Origin: Rhodocollybia butyracea
Taxonomy: Eukaryota > Basidiomycota > Agaricomycetes > Agaricales > Omphalotaceae
DNA: 64,000 nucleotides
Assembly (NCBI GenBank): GCA_015501585.1
Contig: JADNRY010000005.1
Coordinates: forward strand, 186,001-250,000
Reading direction: 5' to 3'
The position numbers and the translations under genes were made by a program. Shown one piece after another: positions 35,053 to 44,689 of this stretch. The notes beneath the pieces were generated by a model that did no database searches, was not told the DNA's origin, and was given only the letters and a program-made list of their open reading frames with translations. The first letter of the stretch is position 1, and each line of letters begins with the position of its first letter.

Positions 35053-36848
35053 CTAAGCTAGTGCATTTTGCAAGGAGCTAGAATAGTGCTGCGATACCGG
35101 CAGCTGTTCTAAATTATGCGAGTCAACTTGTTCCTCCTCATCATCACTTTCTTCACCCAATTGATACAACGTCTCCGAAGGCAATGTCGATGTATCGTTT
35201 ATGAGATCCTTGAGTGTCTCCGTTAAATCTCGTTGCTCGGCCTTTGTCGTTCGGATCCATCTCCGACTAACCATCCAACTTGCGACACCTTTAGGAGGAA
35301 GACCAATACTCTCCTTCGGAGTGCCAATCGCACGGTCCATCTTGGTTGCAGTGCGCTTGCCAGGCAGCGCCAAATCTTCCTGATCCAAAGTATGCAGAAA
35401 ACGCAAAAGGCGATTACTTCTCCATAAATAACCCCGAGTATAAACAAATTTGGGTTGCGAAGCATCTGCCTCGTCGTCCGTTTCTTCTGAAGACATACAA
35501 TCCATCTGGAGCGCGCCATCGAATCCAGCATGCTGGAAAATGGGAATTTTGGCACGCGCAGTCGTACGAGAAGTGAGTTTCTAATCGTCGTAATGTTTAT
35601 CAATCTGAATACATAGAACGTTGTACAAGCTTACTGTTTTCCTACGTGCAAATCTCCGTGCATGCCGTGCCTTTTGATCTCCTTTACTTTTAGCAGTCTC
35701 CGCTTCTTTTGCGTCATGCTGAACTTTATATGCTTGTCGTAGGGTAGTGAAAACTTGCTCAAACGCGGATTCCAAAACACTGGGGTTAAAATCGCTGTCA
35801 GGAAGTTCCGAGTACAGCTGACGGTTTGATTTGATATCTTGAGTAACAAATGTTTTCATATACATATTATGCGAGGATTGTTTTGTGGTTTTGTGCCAAA
35901 TGAACCGTAACGGATGAGAGGGATCATAGGGAGCACCTTCAGGATGGTTGCCGGGAAGGTTTTGGGTACCTTCGATGTGCATCAGGCGTAGAATATGCCT
36001 ACGTATCGCTTCCTGAGAGATCAAGGTAAGCGAACCAGGATTATTCGAGCAAAAGAAGAAAAATATTACATTAATATTTCGACATTTTTTCTGATAGGGT
36101 GTCGGAGCCTTGGGAAGGGTTTCGGTAGAGTCGTCCTTCCGGTTTGAACCACGACTTTCTGAAACCGATTCAGGGGTGACCATCCCAGAAGATACGTTTT
36201 CCGGTCTAAGCAGAGGGGACACTGAAGGCGATAATGACGACGGAGGAGGTGGTGGCGACAAGGCAGAAGAATCATACCGTGGAGATTGATAGGTAGATGG
36301 GTCTGGAGCATAATGTTGCGAGTATGATCCTTGAACGAATGAATCAGATACGGGAGAATGATACTGGGTAACAGGATTGTGAGAGGCAGGCGAGTGAGCT
36401 TGTGGGCTAGTATGACTGGCACCGAAAGCCGATCTAAGCGAGTAGAGCTCCTGTCGCATTTCCATCATTTGTCTCTCGAGCTCTGCCTGCCTTTGAGTAT
36501 ATCTTTCTTCCTGTTCCTGCTCCCAGGCCATCCTCCGCTTGCGCTCATTTTCATGCGCTTGATTTGTTTGTTGAACGACGCGTAAAAGCTCCTGCATCGC
36601 GCCATGGCTTTGTTGGGGTCTATAAACTGTGAGATTAAGCCTTCAACGCACAAGTTGAATGCTGACTGATATACAGGAACATATTGTGGCTCTGAAAAGG
36701 CCAGTTCTAGTTCACTTCGATGGGGAACATGTTGCGAGGAAGATTGGATAACTGGCTGAAGATGCTCAGCATAGTCGTAGTTTGACACATGTGAGTTTCT
36801 TGGCTGAGTATAATATGGATTGAGAGCATCTGAAAGCTCGCTGGACAT
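35053..36848 (-). CDS. Uncharacterised Pro/Ser-rich coiled-coil protein
   Basis: Not assigned to a known family. About 540 residues after joining four exons. The order is a polar N-terminus (MSSELSDALNPYYTQPRNSH); a helical, strongly charged stretch ENERKRRMAWEQEQEERYTQ, then RQMMEMRQELYSLRSAFG, likely coiled coil; a low-complexity SPP/YHSP region with a proline run (SSALSPPPPPSSLSP); then a folded-looking part with EAIRRHILRLMHIEG, HPLRFIWHKTTKQSSHNMYM, KTFVTQDIKSNRQLYSELPD and a basic patch RHARRFARRKT. It ends in an acidic segment DDEEEQVDSHNLEQL. The folded half looks conserved-protein-like, and I believe similar hypothetical proteins occur in agaricomycetes, but this is memory and not a search. 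The basic patch could bind DNA or RNA. It is divergent from HAP3 (107 bases). Confidence 0.6.
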
Positions 36849-36955
36849 GGCAATGAGTTTACATAAAGCCGGGATAGACGCCCGTATTCATGTTGTCAAG
36901 ATAGATTGCTGACTTTTCCCAAGCATCTCTGTTTCTTACCACCATCTCTGAAAAC

Positions 36956-37606
36956 ATGTCAGAACCTCTGGCAGTACCTGCTCCAGCTGTGGCACCAATT
37001 GCACCTAGAGAGCAGGAAGATGGTTCACGGATAGAGCCAGAAGAGGTTGCCGAGGAGCCAATACCAATAACGGAACAGGAAGTCGGGGAATACAGAGAAC
37101 AGGATCGATACTTGCCTGTAAGTTGTAGCAGAAACTAATCTTGGGATTCAATTTCTTAGCATCCGACTCTAGATCGCCAACGTATCGCGAATAATGAAGT
37201 CTTCCGTACCATCGACAGCAAAGATTGCTAAAGACGCGAAAGAATGCGTACAAGAGTACACGATCCAAGGCTTTCTCTCAGGCAACTGCAATCTCATTCT
37301 TTTCGTTTTTAGATGCGTCTCTGAATTCATATCATTCATAACATCCGAAGCTGCAGAAAAATGTCAACTAGAGAAGCGGAAAACGATAGGCGGTGAAGAC
37401 ATTCTGTACGCTATGGGATCGTTGGGCTTTGACAACTATGCGGAATGCCTAAAGGTGCATTTAGCTAAACTACGAGCAGTAGGTTTCTTTCCTATGGTTT
37501 TATTCGTCTTTGGAATCATCCTTTATCTCTTTAGCACCAGCATGGAAACACTGGAAACACTGGTGGAGGGGGGGCACGCAACGTCGAAAGAATAGATGAA
37601 GAATGA
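36956..37606 (+). CDS. HAP3: HAP3/NF-YB CCAAT-binding factor subunit
   Basis: Histone-fold subunit of the CCAAT-binding complex (with Hap2/NF-YA and Hap5/NF-YC), a nuclear transcription factor. The acidic N-terminus leads into REQDRYLP, then after an intron [48 protein letters not shown] and [20 protein letters not shown], then [14 protein letters not shown]. Every element of the NF-YB core is present. Three short introns join in phase. The last exon gives [20 protein letters not shown] and ends at TGA 37604-37606. About 150 residues. Confidence 0.94.
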
Positions 37607-38392
37607 GACGGTGTCCTCACATGCACTCCGGTCTGTGATCTCGCGGAAACTACAAAGTTGGAAAATGTGCTCAAATTGTTCCCAGAACCCAGACATATCT
37701 ATTCTAGTATTTGTATGTCTCGGCATTCTTGATACTGGTCCTTGCTCACGATTGTCGTTAGATTTGTTGTGCCACTTTACGACTTGCTATGATGGTCGAT
37801 CTACACGTTGATTATCTGCCGTTAGGCCTGGGTTCAATCAGATGCTCACGCCTGAGTATCGCACTGTCAGCCGTGGGTACCTGTCGATTTTCGTCGTCTT
37901 ACCTCCAAAATGTTCGAACTACCTTTGGTTTGCTTCCAAACGCGTAACCACCTTTGCTAGACTTCTATAACGTGACCGAGTATGTATACTTTTCACTCTG
38001 AAGCTCCTATATGATATCCGAATTACTTAAGCCCAAATGGTTTAGAGGCTGCCTCAATAGAAAGCGCATGGACTTCGAGGTGAAAGAAACGGTTACTTTC
38101 CTTACGTTCTACGCAAGTGCATGGCTTTGTTCTACTTTTATCGCTCGCTCTACATGTATACATAATTAGCCCCATTGTTGGCTAGCTCGGTACACGTCGG
38201 CTCCGCTGCTCCCTTTAAGTTTTCATGTGTCTGCCCTTGGTCACGCCTCCTCAGAAGAGTCGTGGATCAACATTTCCACCTGAGCTATGTGGTACGGGTA
38301 ACAGATCCATGCTTCCGTTGTGATTTTATTTATACAGTGAAGCAAGCCGAAGGCTAGCAGAGTAATATCATCCCTGTTGAATAGTGGAAAGG
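37607..38392. other. Convergent intergenic, nothing recognised
   Basis: About 790 bases between the 3' ends of HAP3 and the small membrane-protein gene. No tRNA, repeat or protein motif found. Confidence 0.4.
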
Positions 38393-38860
38393 CTAGGAAG
38401 CTAGCTTGCGCATCTGAGATAAGGGAGATGATAATGTATGGGCCAAACGTGCCGAGTATGGAGTAAGATAAAAGCTAACAAGGGCCCTAAGCAATATTCG
38501 GTAAATAACTGTTGAAACGTTGTACTGTTGCTGAGAAAAAACTCACCAAAGTGCGCCTTGAAACAGAGGACTCATAACCTGGTCTCGTAGCGTGATCCAC
38601 AATACATGACCCCATTCAATATTCGCAGGTTCAGTTTTTCCAGAACCCTGCTTAACTTTTCGTTCTCCTTTTCCTTCGGGTTTCTGCGCAGGTTTCAAGC
38701 TACGAAAATGGATATAGGGTTGGATACTCCGCAAGTAGCTGATTTCAAAACGCAGGTCGGGAATTGGTGGACGGCGATGTCGTTCATGGCGATCATTATT
38801 GTTTCTGGTAGGATACTGGTGCTTATATTCATGAAAGACCAGTGGAGGATTCGAGGCCAT
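38393..38860 (-). CDS. Small uncharacterised membrane-tail protein
   Basis: About 137 residues in two exons. The first exon starts MASNPPLVFHEYKHQYPTR with a good Kozak context (GCCATGGCC). It continues with NDRHERHRRPPIPDLRFEIS, YLRSIQPYIHF, a Lys/Glu-rich linker and WGHVLWITLRDQVMSPLFQG. A GTGAGT donor (about 38542) joins an AG near 38476 to give ALVSFYLTPYSARLAHTLSS and a basic end, stop at 38393-38395. The joined C-terminal part is one amphipathic to hydrophobic segment, suggesting a tail-anchored or organelle membrane protein. I cannot name the family. Smooth splicing and a protein-like composition support it over the overlapping plus-strand frame. Confidence 0.6.
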
Positions 38861-39200
38861 GGCGGTTTCGCAGAGGACGGAATCAATTACGTCATCATCA
38901 AAGTCGATCTACTTCCGTGTCCCCCAAGTTCACTATCAAGAATCTACAGCTAGGAACTACGTGAATACACTTTCCAGTGGTACTTATTGAAAGTATTTTG
39001 CAAAATAGATACAATAATATCTACATACTTGTAATCTCAAAAGAAAGCAGCTCTAGAACTCCCCAAGGAACAACACTGCGACCAGGATGTCCTGCGGCTC
39101 AGACTAGTCTTACTCTGACGCAACACTCTCCTGGATGCGATGCTCTCTAGTTTCTATAAAAGCTGCCTTCACCAGTACTCTTCCGTCTTACGTCCACCTT

Positions 39201-39896
39201 ATGAATTCTCTCGACACTAGTACTTTCCCCATCGAGCTCATCGCACTAATCATCCATGAAACATGGGCATCTTCACTAACCACTTTCGAGCGCGCCCGGT
39301 TCATAAAAAACTCTCTCCTCGTCAACTCTACCTGGATGAAATTTTTCATTCATGAATCCTGCACAAACGTTCATCTAGTCAGCGGCCAATACGCTTTGCA
39401 CTATGGCGATATCATAGACGGGAAATCAGCGGTATACAATTTCATCGCTCGTATTGATGGTGTAACTGTCCGCAGACTGTGCCGTTCGTTTACCATTCAC
39501 TGCATCGACCCGCGTATCGTTCCTCAGCCTCCCGAAACCCGATGCTATGTCGGCCCCGTACATCCCATGGGCGTATCGGCTCACATATTCGTGAGTCGAT
39601 TGCAGCAAGGAGTTTTTCCCAACTTCAATGGACACATAGTTGTCCAATATTCCAACAAAGTGCCATTTACCCTTATGGATCTACTGATGTGGCAGTTCCC
39701 GGATACTCTGAAAGGTGTCAAGAGAACTTGGGGGCTGTCAACTTCTGAATTTTGGGCGGTGGGGCTATCGGGCTTGAATCCACAAAATGCAACTTCTCTC
39801 TACGATTTACTGGTCGCATTTTTGGAAATTGTGACAGATGTTCATAAAGGATCGAACATCGGCAGAAGTCCACCTTGGGATTCAGTCACCAGTTGA
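39201..39896 (+). CDS. F-box-like protein, agaricomycete type
   Basis: Intronless, 231 residues. The start region FPIELIALIIHETWASSLTT, then RARFIKNSLLVNSTWMKFFI, has the Leu/Ile/Trp spacing of the F-box-like domain that begins many short agaricomycete proteins, which are expanded in this group and mostly uncharacterised. No LRR or WD repeat follows; the rest reads HIFVSRLQQGVFPNFNGHIV and similar. By analogy it may be a Skp1-binding substrate adaptor, but that is weak. An in-frame ATG at 39135 would add 22 residues. I chose 39201, just before the domain. Confidence 0.6.
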   Translation: MNSLDTSTFPIELIALIIHETWASSLTTFERARFIKNSLLVNSTWMKFFIHESCTNVHLVSGQYALHYGDIIDGKSAVYNFIARIDGVTVRRLCRSFTIHCIDPRIVPQPPETRCYVGPVHPMGVSAHIFVSRLQQGVFPNFNGHIVVQYSNKVPFTLMDLLMWQFPDTLKGVKRTWGLSTSEFWAVGLSGLNPQNATSLYDLLVAFLEIVTDVHKGSNIGRSPPWDSVTS

Positions 39897-39929
39897 TTTA
39901 TACATACTTAATATTATGGAGTTGCGTCC

Positions 39930-39937
39930 AAAAAAAA
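39930..39937 (-). terminator. RNA polymerase III terminator of tRNA-Pro copy 1
   Basis: T8 on the minus strand, about 20 bases after the tRNA 3' end at 39957. Confidence 0.75.
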
Positions 39938-39956
39938 GTGAGGAAAAATGCACTAT

Positions 39957-40055
39957 GGGCCTAACCGGGAATTGAACCCGGGACCTCTCCCATTTGAGCA
40001 ACCTCAGTTGCGAGTAAAACCCGAAGGGAGAATCATACTACTAGACCATCAGGCC
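39957..40055 (-). tRNA. tRNA-Pro(CGG), copy 1, with intron
   Basis: 99 bases: 72-base tRNA plus a 27-base intron after position 37. The acceptor stem GGCCTGA pairs with TTAGGCC (one G-T). D arm GGTCTAGTAGTATGATT, anticodon stem CTCCC/GGGAG, loop TTCGGGT giving anticodon CGG, and T arm CCGGGTTCAATTCCCGG. Box A and box B are intact. The discriminator base is C. The intron differs from that of copy 2 while the mature parts are almost identical. Confidence 0.93.
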
Positions 40056-40201
40056 GACGTTATAAAGTGAAATTAGTTTGAAATAGGTTGTATTATGTTG
40101 CATTTATTAAGAACGAAATCAAAAGAACCAAGTTGTGATTTCCTCTTGTCATCCCACACAAAAGTCATCCAAAAGAGTCAATCAGAAAGGATGGAACAGT
40201 T

Positions 40202-40205
40202 AAAA
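40202..40205 (-). terminator. Weak RNA polymerase III terminator of tRNA-Pro copy 2
   Basis: T4 on the minus strand, 28 bases after the tRNA 3' end; the minimum length usually needed. Confidence 0.45.
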
Positions 40206-40232
40206 CGGTAAAGTAAACCATTTCACATATGA

Positions 40233-40331
40233 GGGCCTGACCGGGAATTGAACCCGGGACCTCTCCCATTTGTGCAACAGCGATTGCGAGCTAAACCCGA
40301 AGGGAGAATCATACTACTAGACCATCAGGCC
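40233..40331 (-). tRNA. tRNA-Pro(CGG), copy 2, with intron
   Basis: Same structure and length as copy 1, 177 bases away on the same strand. The acceptor stem GGCCTGA/TCAGGCC is fully paired here. Anticodon loop TTCGGGT again gives CGG. The 27-base intron keeps the ends and a central CTCGCAA but differs elsewhere. About 20 bases of 5' flank are also similar, which supports a local tandem duplication. Confidence 0.93.
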
Positions 40332-40411
40332 GATGTTTAAAAGTCGAATTATGTTTAGATAAATATCTGCCGCATATAAAGCGTCCATATATACAATAAT
40401 GATACTAATAG

Positions 40412-41116
40412 TTAAACTCTGCTCGGCAACGCTTCATCAAGCACCTTTCGTCCATTCCTCGTTGTTTCTACCATCACCACGGTAGAAACAATCAACATCA
40501 CCGTCAGAGTGATCAACCCTAACCACGCAAAGGCTAGAAAAGCGGAAAGAATCTGACACGCTTGAGATCCCTGACAAAATGAAAGGTCGCCGAAGATGCT
40601 CTGGCAAGTCGTGTAATCAATCAGTATCGCGGCACACGTACAGAAGGAGACTGAAACAACTTACAGATGCTGCTGCTGCTCCTCCGAGCCACAAGAGCCA
40701 AAGTATCACCAAGCCAAGAAGTTCGTGCCAGTATAGCCGGAGAAATTCCAGTTCGAGCTTCTTGATAAAGAATATACATAACCTGTCCACGCAGTTGAGG
40801 AGTACAGTATGAATGGATCAGCGGTACGCACATCAAAACACACCACAGCAGAGTGACTATTGTTGTGAACAGTAGCTCTGCGACGACGGGCTCTGCAAAG
40901 CCGTTCAACTCGGATTCTGTGTAGTAGTATGGAACGGCGTACCGTAAAAGCGTTGACCTAGTGTAAAATTAATCCGAACGCAACATAGGACGAACAGGAT
41001 AAATGTGAATAGGAGCTGTTCAGATTCAAGTTAGTAATTTTGAATATTTCGTTTTGAGAACGTACCAAAGTTATGTATAATATAGTGCGAAACAAGGCTA
41101 AGCTAATGTTGGCCAT
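40412..41116 (-). CDS. MARVEL-like four-helix membrane protein
   Basis: Five exons joined in phase give about 160 residues with four hydrophobic segments. The first is ISLALFRTILYITLLLFTFI into LFVLCCVRINFTL. The second is VAELLFTTIVTLLWCVLML with CIFFIKK. The third is HELLGLVILWLLWLGGAAAA. The fourth is ILSAFLAFAWLGLITLTVML. A loop with two Cys (FCQGSQACQ) precedes the fourth. This pattern is that of fungal MARVEL-domain proteins, often found in the plasma membrane and its eisosome-like domains. The end reads NGRKVLDEALPSRV. No finer function can be read from sequence. It is transcribed away from the small secreted protein's 3' end, same strand. Confidence 0.75.
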
Positions 41117-41485
41117 TCTAATAAAAAGTATCGAGTCGGAGGTGGAACGTGGAAGGTCGAATCAAGTGTTAAGTAGCTGGCTTATTGAGGAAACGCAAGT
41201 GGAGTGACATGATGTCAGATTTCAATATAATGAGTGGCTTAAACGCGATAGAGGAGCAGATGCAACGTGGTTCTATTTGAGCTGCGCGAAGCATGGAAGG
41301 TAACATTAAGATTAACACCCCATCTGGAGCAACTGTAAAAAGTCCGAACAAAAGCAAATGCAAACAGGCAAGTATGCCATGAAGAACTGTACTATAGAAG
41401 GGTATACGAAGGGCTAAATCAAATCTAATGTGAACTGGTACATAGTCGTTAGCACGGATTGTTACGCTGGCGGTGTGCACTCACA

Positions 41486-41981
41486 TCAGAGACGGTTGAG
41501 GTAGTAAGTGGAACCAGGGACAGCAGGCGCGGGCTCGGGGGAGCGCTTGCGCTGGGAAGAAGGGGGCGTAGCTTTTTTAGGGCACTCCTCTTCCGCGCTC
41601 GTACAGTCACCGGTGAGCTGATTATATAGCGGTCAAAAAAGTTCAAATGGAAAAGCATCAACGGGACTCACTACGCTGTACACGCACTTGAGGTGAGATG
41701 TGCTGCTAGTGTGTCCGTAGTAACTAAATGAACAAAATGAGTGAATAACGAGTATATTATATATCGAATACGACTTACGTGCATCCGAAAGAAGGCTGGG
41801 AGGTAGGATGATGTCCAAGGTCACTGAGCCACTCAATCATGGACATGCCGGTGTTGGCGGTAGGGGGGCATGAGTATCCATAAGGGGCGGTTGAAGAAGG
41901 TTTGGGCTTTGGAACCGGGGGGCTTCTAGCAAGAACAGAGCCTGCAAGAGCAACAGCGACAATAGCAGTGACGAAACGCAT
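41486..41981 (-). CDS. Small secreted cysteine-containing protein
   Basis: About 125 residues in three exons. The signal peptide FVTAIVAVALAGSVLA is followed by a Pro/Lys linker (SPPVPKPKP). The mature part has five spaced Cys: YSCPPTANTG, FGCTYYGHTS, HLKCVYS, GDCTS and EECPKKA. The spacing (C-P-x-A, then CxY, then KCVYS...CP) resembles a widespread agaricomycete small-secreted-protein pattern of unknown role. The tail has KRSPEPAP, possibly a dibasic processing site. Introns at about 41585-41660 and 41710-41775 join in phase. The start at 41981 (MRF) places the signal correctly; an ATG three codons earlier is possible. Effector-like only in size and secretion. Confidence 0.75.
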
Positions 41982-43098
41982 GTCTATCAAATGAACGAAG
42001 GTGGGTATAACGAGTGGAAGGGAGAGCAGGGAGGAAACTGTTACGCGACCAACAAATAGGCTTTATATATACCACCAGAAAAAATAAATACATAAGCATC
42101 CATCAGAAGGCGGAGCAGTTTTTTTTAGCAAGTCCGTAGGGTAAAGTCAGGGTAAAGTACATCTTAGGTATGGAAAAAAAGATATACAGCAACAATTCCT
42201 TGCATTCTTCGTACTCTGACAGAACAGAAACATTCTGAGGCTTGAGCTACGTTCTCCTGGTAGAAATTTGACGAGTAGCAGTATGTAATGCCGTTAACTT
42301 GGAGCCGATGCAGCGGGAGTCGCGATGTGGAAAATGATGGTCGGTTAACGTTTTTAAGCGCTGAGCGCTGAGCGTCCAATGGAGAATTTCTGAGAGTTGT
42401 TGTGAGCTTGTGAGCCGAAATGAACATCTAAATTTACACTGACAGTTTCACGGTTCCGAGTGAAACCGCGATAGACTAAAGGGCTCCAAGAAAGCAAGTG
42501 GAGTGAGATAAACACTAATTAAAAATGAATTAGGACATGGGCTGGATACAACCAGCGGCACGCTGGCTAAGGGAACGAGGAGCTTTAAATTACTCCGAGT
42601 GAGCTTTCCTCTCACATATCTTGTGCACTTGTCTGCTAGTGCTGAACTAGTGTTGAATATCAAAGAACATTATAGGCAGTTTCAGAACGAGCTCTCTCAT
42701 TTGGAGTCAGTTCGGCAACCTCAGATTAAGAGGGCGGGGTTCAAGTGATAAGGAGGGTGGGAATCCGTAGATGGCAGTGGGAAGGAAGAAGGGCGCAGCA
42801 CAAGCGTTACAAGCATTGGTAAATTACTAAATAACTATTGCGTTGAAAGTTGAGAGCATTATACTAATTGTAGCCGACAAGCAGACTGGACCAACACCTC
42901 CGAAGCCGACACCAGCGACAGGCGATTTCGCGCTTGTGCTATCGAGACTGTACAAGACTGTACATCGGTACGTCAAAACGTGAAAAGACAACGCATATGA
43001 GCTTGATTAACATCATAACGAATTTTGGATAGCTGAGTGCTCTCGAAAGCTCAGTCATGTATATCGAATTAGTTCGGATTACAGTTTATTAAATAAAA
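41982..43098. other. Intergenic, no gene seen
   Basis: About 1.1 kb, with an A/T-rich part next to the secreted-protein start (promoter) and several short open frames on the minus strand (42164-42427, 42448-42663) without recognisable content. Confidence 0.4.
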
Positions 43099-44632
43099 TT
43101 ACATCTCTACATTCATTGGCTCTGGTTGAGAAACACCAATCTTCATTACCATCTCTAAATCATGTTTGTCTCGATCTTCACACCGGCAGCTACTCCTTCA
43201 GATCATTCGATCTCTGCTGTTTATAGTACTGGGATAAGACACTTGCCCGATCGCTCCTCCCCAGTCAAAGTCCACAAGTTTGACTGATGGGAGGCCGTCG
43301 TCAACAGATGATCTCCTTATCAGAAGATTAACATTCCGCACATCTCCATGGACAAACCCTTCGTCATGCAGACGCTTCACGGCGGTGAGAGCCTCTTTCT
43401 GCATCTTTCTCTGGATGTGTAGGTCCAGTCGGTCTGCGGGGACATACGCGCCGGATATATCATCCATGACTATCATGTACCAGCCGTAAAACTCGTTGAC
43501 CGCGAGAAGTCGTGGAGCGATGTTGGCGTCCGAAGCGGCCCTATGTGCATCTTTGGAATACCGACGAGTAAATTTGATGATCACATGCGAGCCGTCGTCC
43601 TTCATATGTGCACGGTAAATGCGTTTTTTGTCCGTGGAATCACGCTGTTTGTCCTCCCAGTGCTCATAGACAAAATAATGCTTCTTCTTGTCGATTTCGT
43701 AGAAGTCAAGGTATGGAAAGTTGATGTTGGAGCGAACCGGTTTGGTCTTGAACACCTGAGTGGAATAGTAGTTGGCGAGCTTCTCGATTGCAATGCGTAG
43801 CGAGTAAACCAATCGCTCTCCAGCAGCGATGGTTTCAGTGTTAGTGGAATGTATGTTGAGTGGAATCGACACCAAGGTTTCGACGGTGGGAATATCTGCA
43901 AAGGTCGCCACTGAAACGCTTATATGAGGACCTAGCGTGGATAATAAGAACGACGATGAGTTCTAAGCAGTACAAGACGCACTAACATGAGTAAGAATGA
44001 CCGCAGAAAAGTTGATCTCGCAGTGGTGTTCCTTAGGGATTGTCTGGAGCAAGTCTGGAGACATCGGCGAACCTGCTCTTTGTAATAGTGGGCAGCTTCC
44101 ACGATAGCTCCGCCACCAGTTCCAGCTTCTTCATTTTTCACCACTTGCACATAAAACAAAAAACGCTCCAAATCCTTGATGAGTCCGGCAAAGTCGTCAA
44201 TGAGAGCCGAGATGCGTAGATCTCCGTTGGTTGTGTATGGACCGATTGTACTTCATCCTAGTTCGCGAAACGGGGGGAGTCGCCTGAGAATCCTGATGAG
44301 CTCGGATTTTCGCTCGTCCTCGGTAGAAAAGATTTCTGTTAAGACCTGAGCTGGCGAAAGACAGCGACATCCACGTTGTCAGGTTTTGATGTATGGACGT
44401 TGTATTGAAATTCGCAGAGAATCGGGTCCATTAGGGAAGCAGGTAGGGGCTCATCAACGGTAACGGGCCTTCCGCAGGCAATGAAATGGCGATCGTTGGA
44501 TTGTTTAACGCGAAAATTTTCGAGTAACGCTTCCGACGATGGGGCTTGTGGTGGGTTTCCAGACAAAAAGGTATTTCGTGAAACAATGGTGGGGAGGTCC
44601 ATTGCTGTATCTTCTTCGTTGATGTCGGTCAT
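43099..44632 (-). pseudogene. Kinase-like protein with nuclease-like N-terminal half, probably decayed
   Basis: Belongs to a large agaricomycete family that joins an N-terminal PD-(D/E)XK-like region to a degenerate protein-kinase domain; function unknown. Seen from 44632: HFIACGRPVTVDEPLPASLM and DPILCEFQYNV, then GPYTTNGDLRIS and VQVVKNEEAGTGGG (candidate D...xKxE site), then ATFADIPTVETLVSIPLN. The kinase part has VIIKFTRRYSKDAHR, APRLLAVNEFYGWYMIVMDD, LHDEGFVHGDVRNVNLL (catalytic-loop Asp) and VKLVDFDWGG (metal-binding Asp). Three breaks interrupt it. A one-base deficit lies near 44340 between FRQLRS and EIFSTEDERKSEL. In-frame TGAs follow RELG (about 44250) and DRMI (about 43198); KHDLEMVMKIG continues beyond the last. 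Introns could hide some breaks, but their splice sites would be poor. Confidence 0.6.
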
Positions 44633-44689
44633 GGGAAAGCTGGATGAGGTTCACTGCATAGAAGAATGGATATTCAATATTGTTTCATA

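Noticed and set aside
37830..37900. GGTTCAATC box-B-like sequence, possible tRNA
   Set aside because: The T-arm and acceptor stems do not pair and no box A or anticodon arm is present.
38606..38953. Plus-strand frame of 115 codons with a hydrophobic segment
   Set aside because: It is the antisense of the minus-strand small membrane-protein gene, which has a better start context, better composition and a phase-correct intron.
41169..41480. Minus-strand frame of 103 codons with hydrophobic stretches between the secreted protein and the MARVEL-like gene
   Set aside because: It begins just after the secreted-protein stop, has no recognisable motif or neighbouring exon, and most likely lies in UTR/intergenic DNA.
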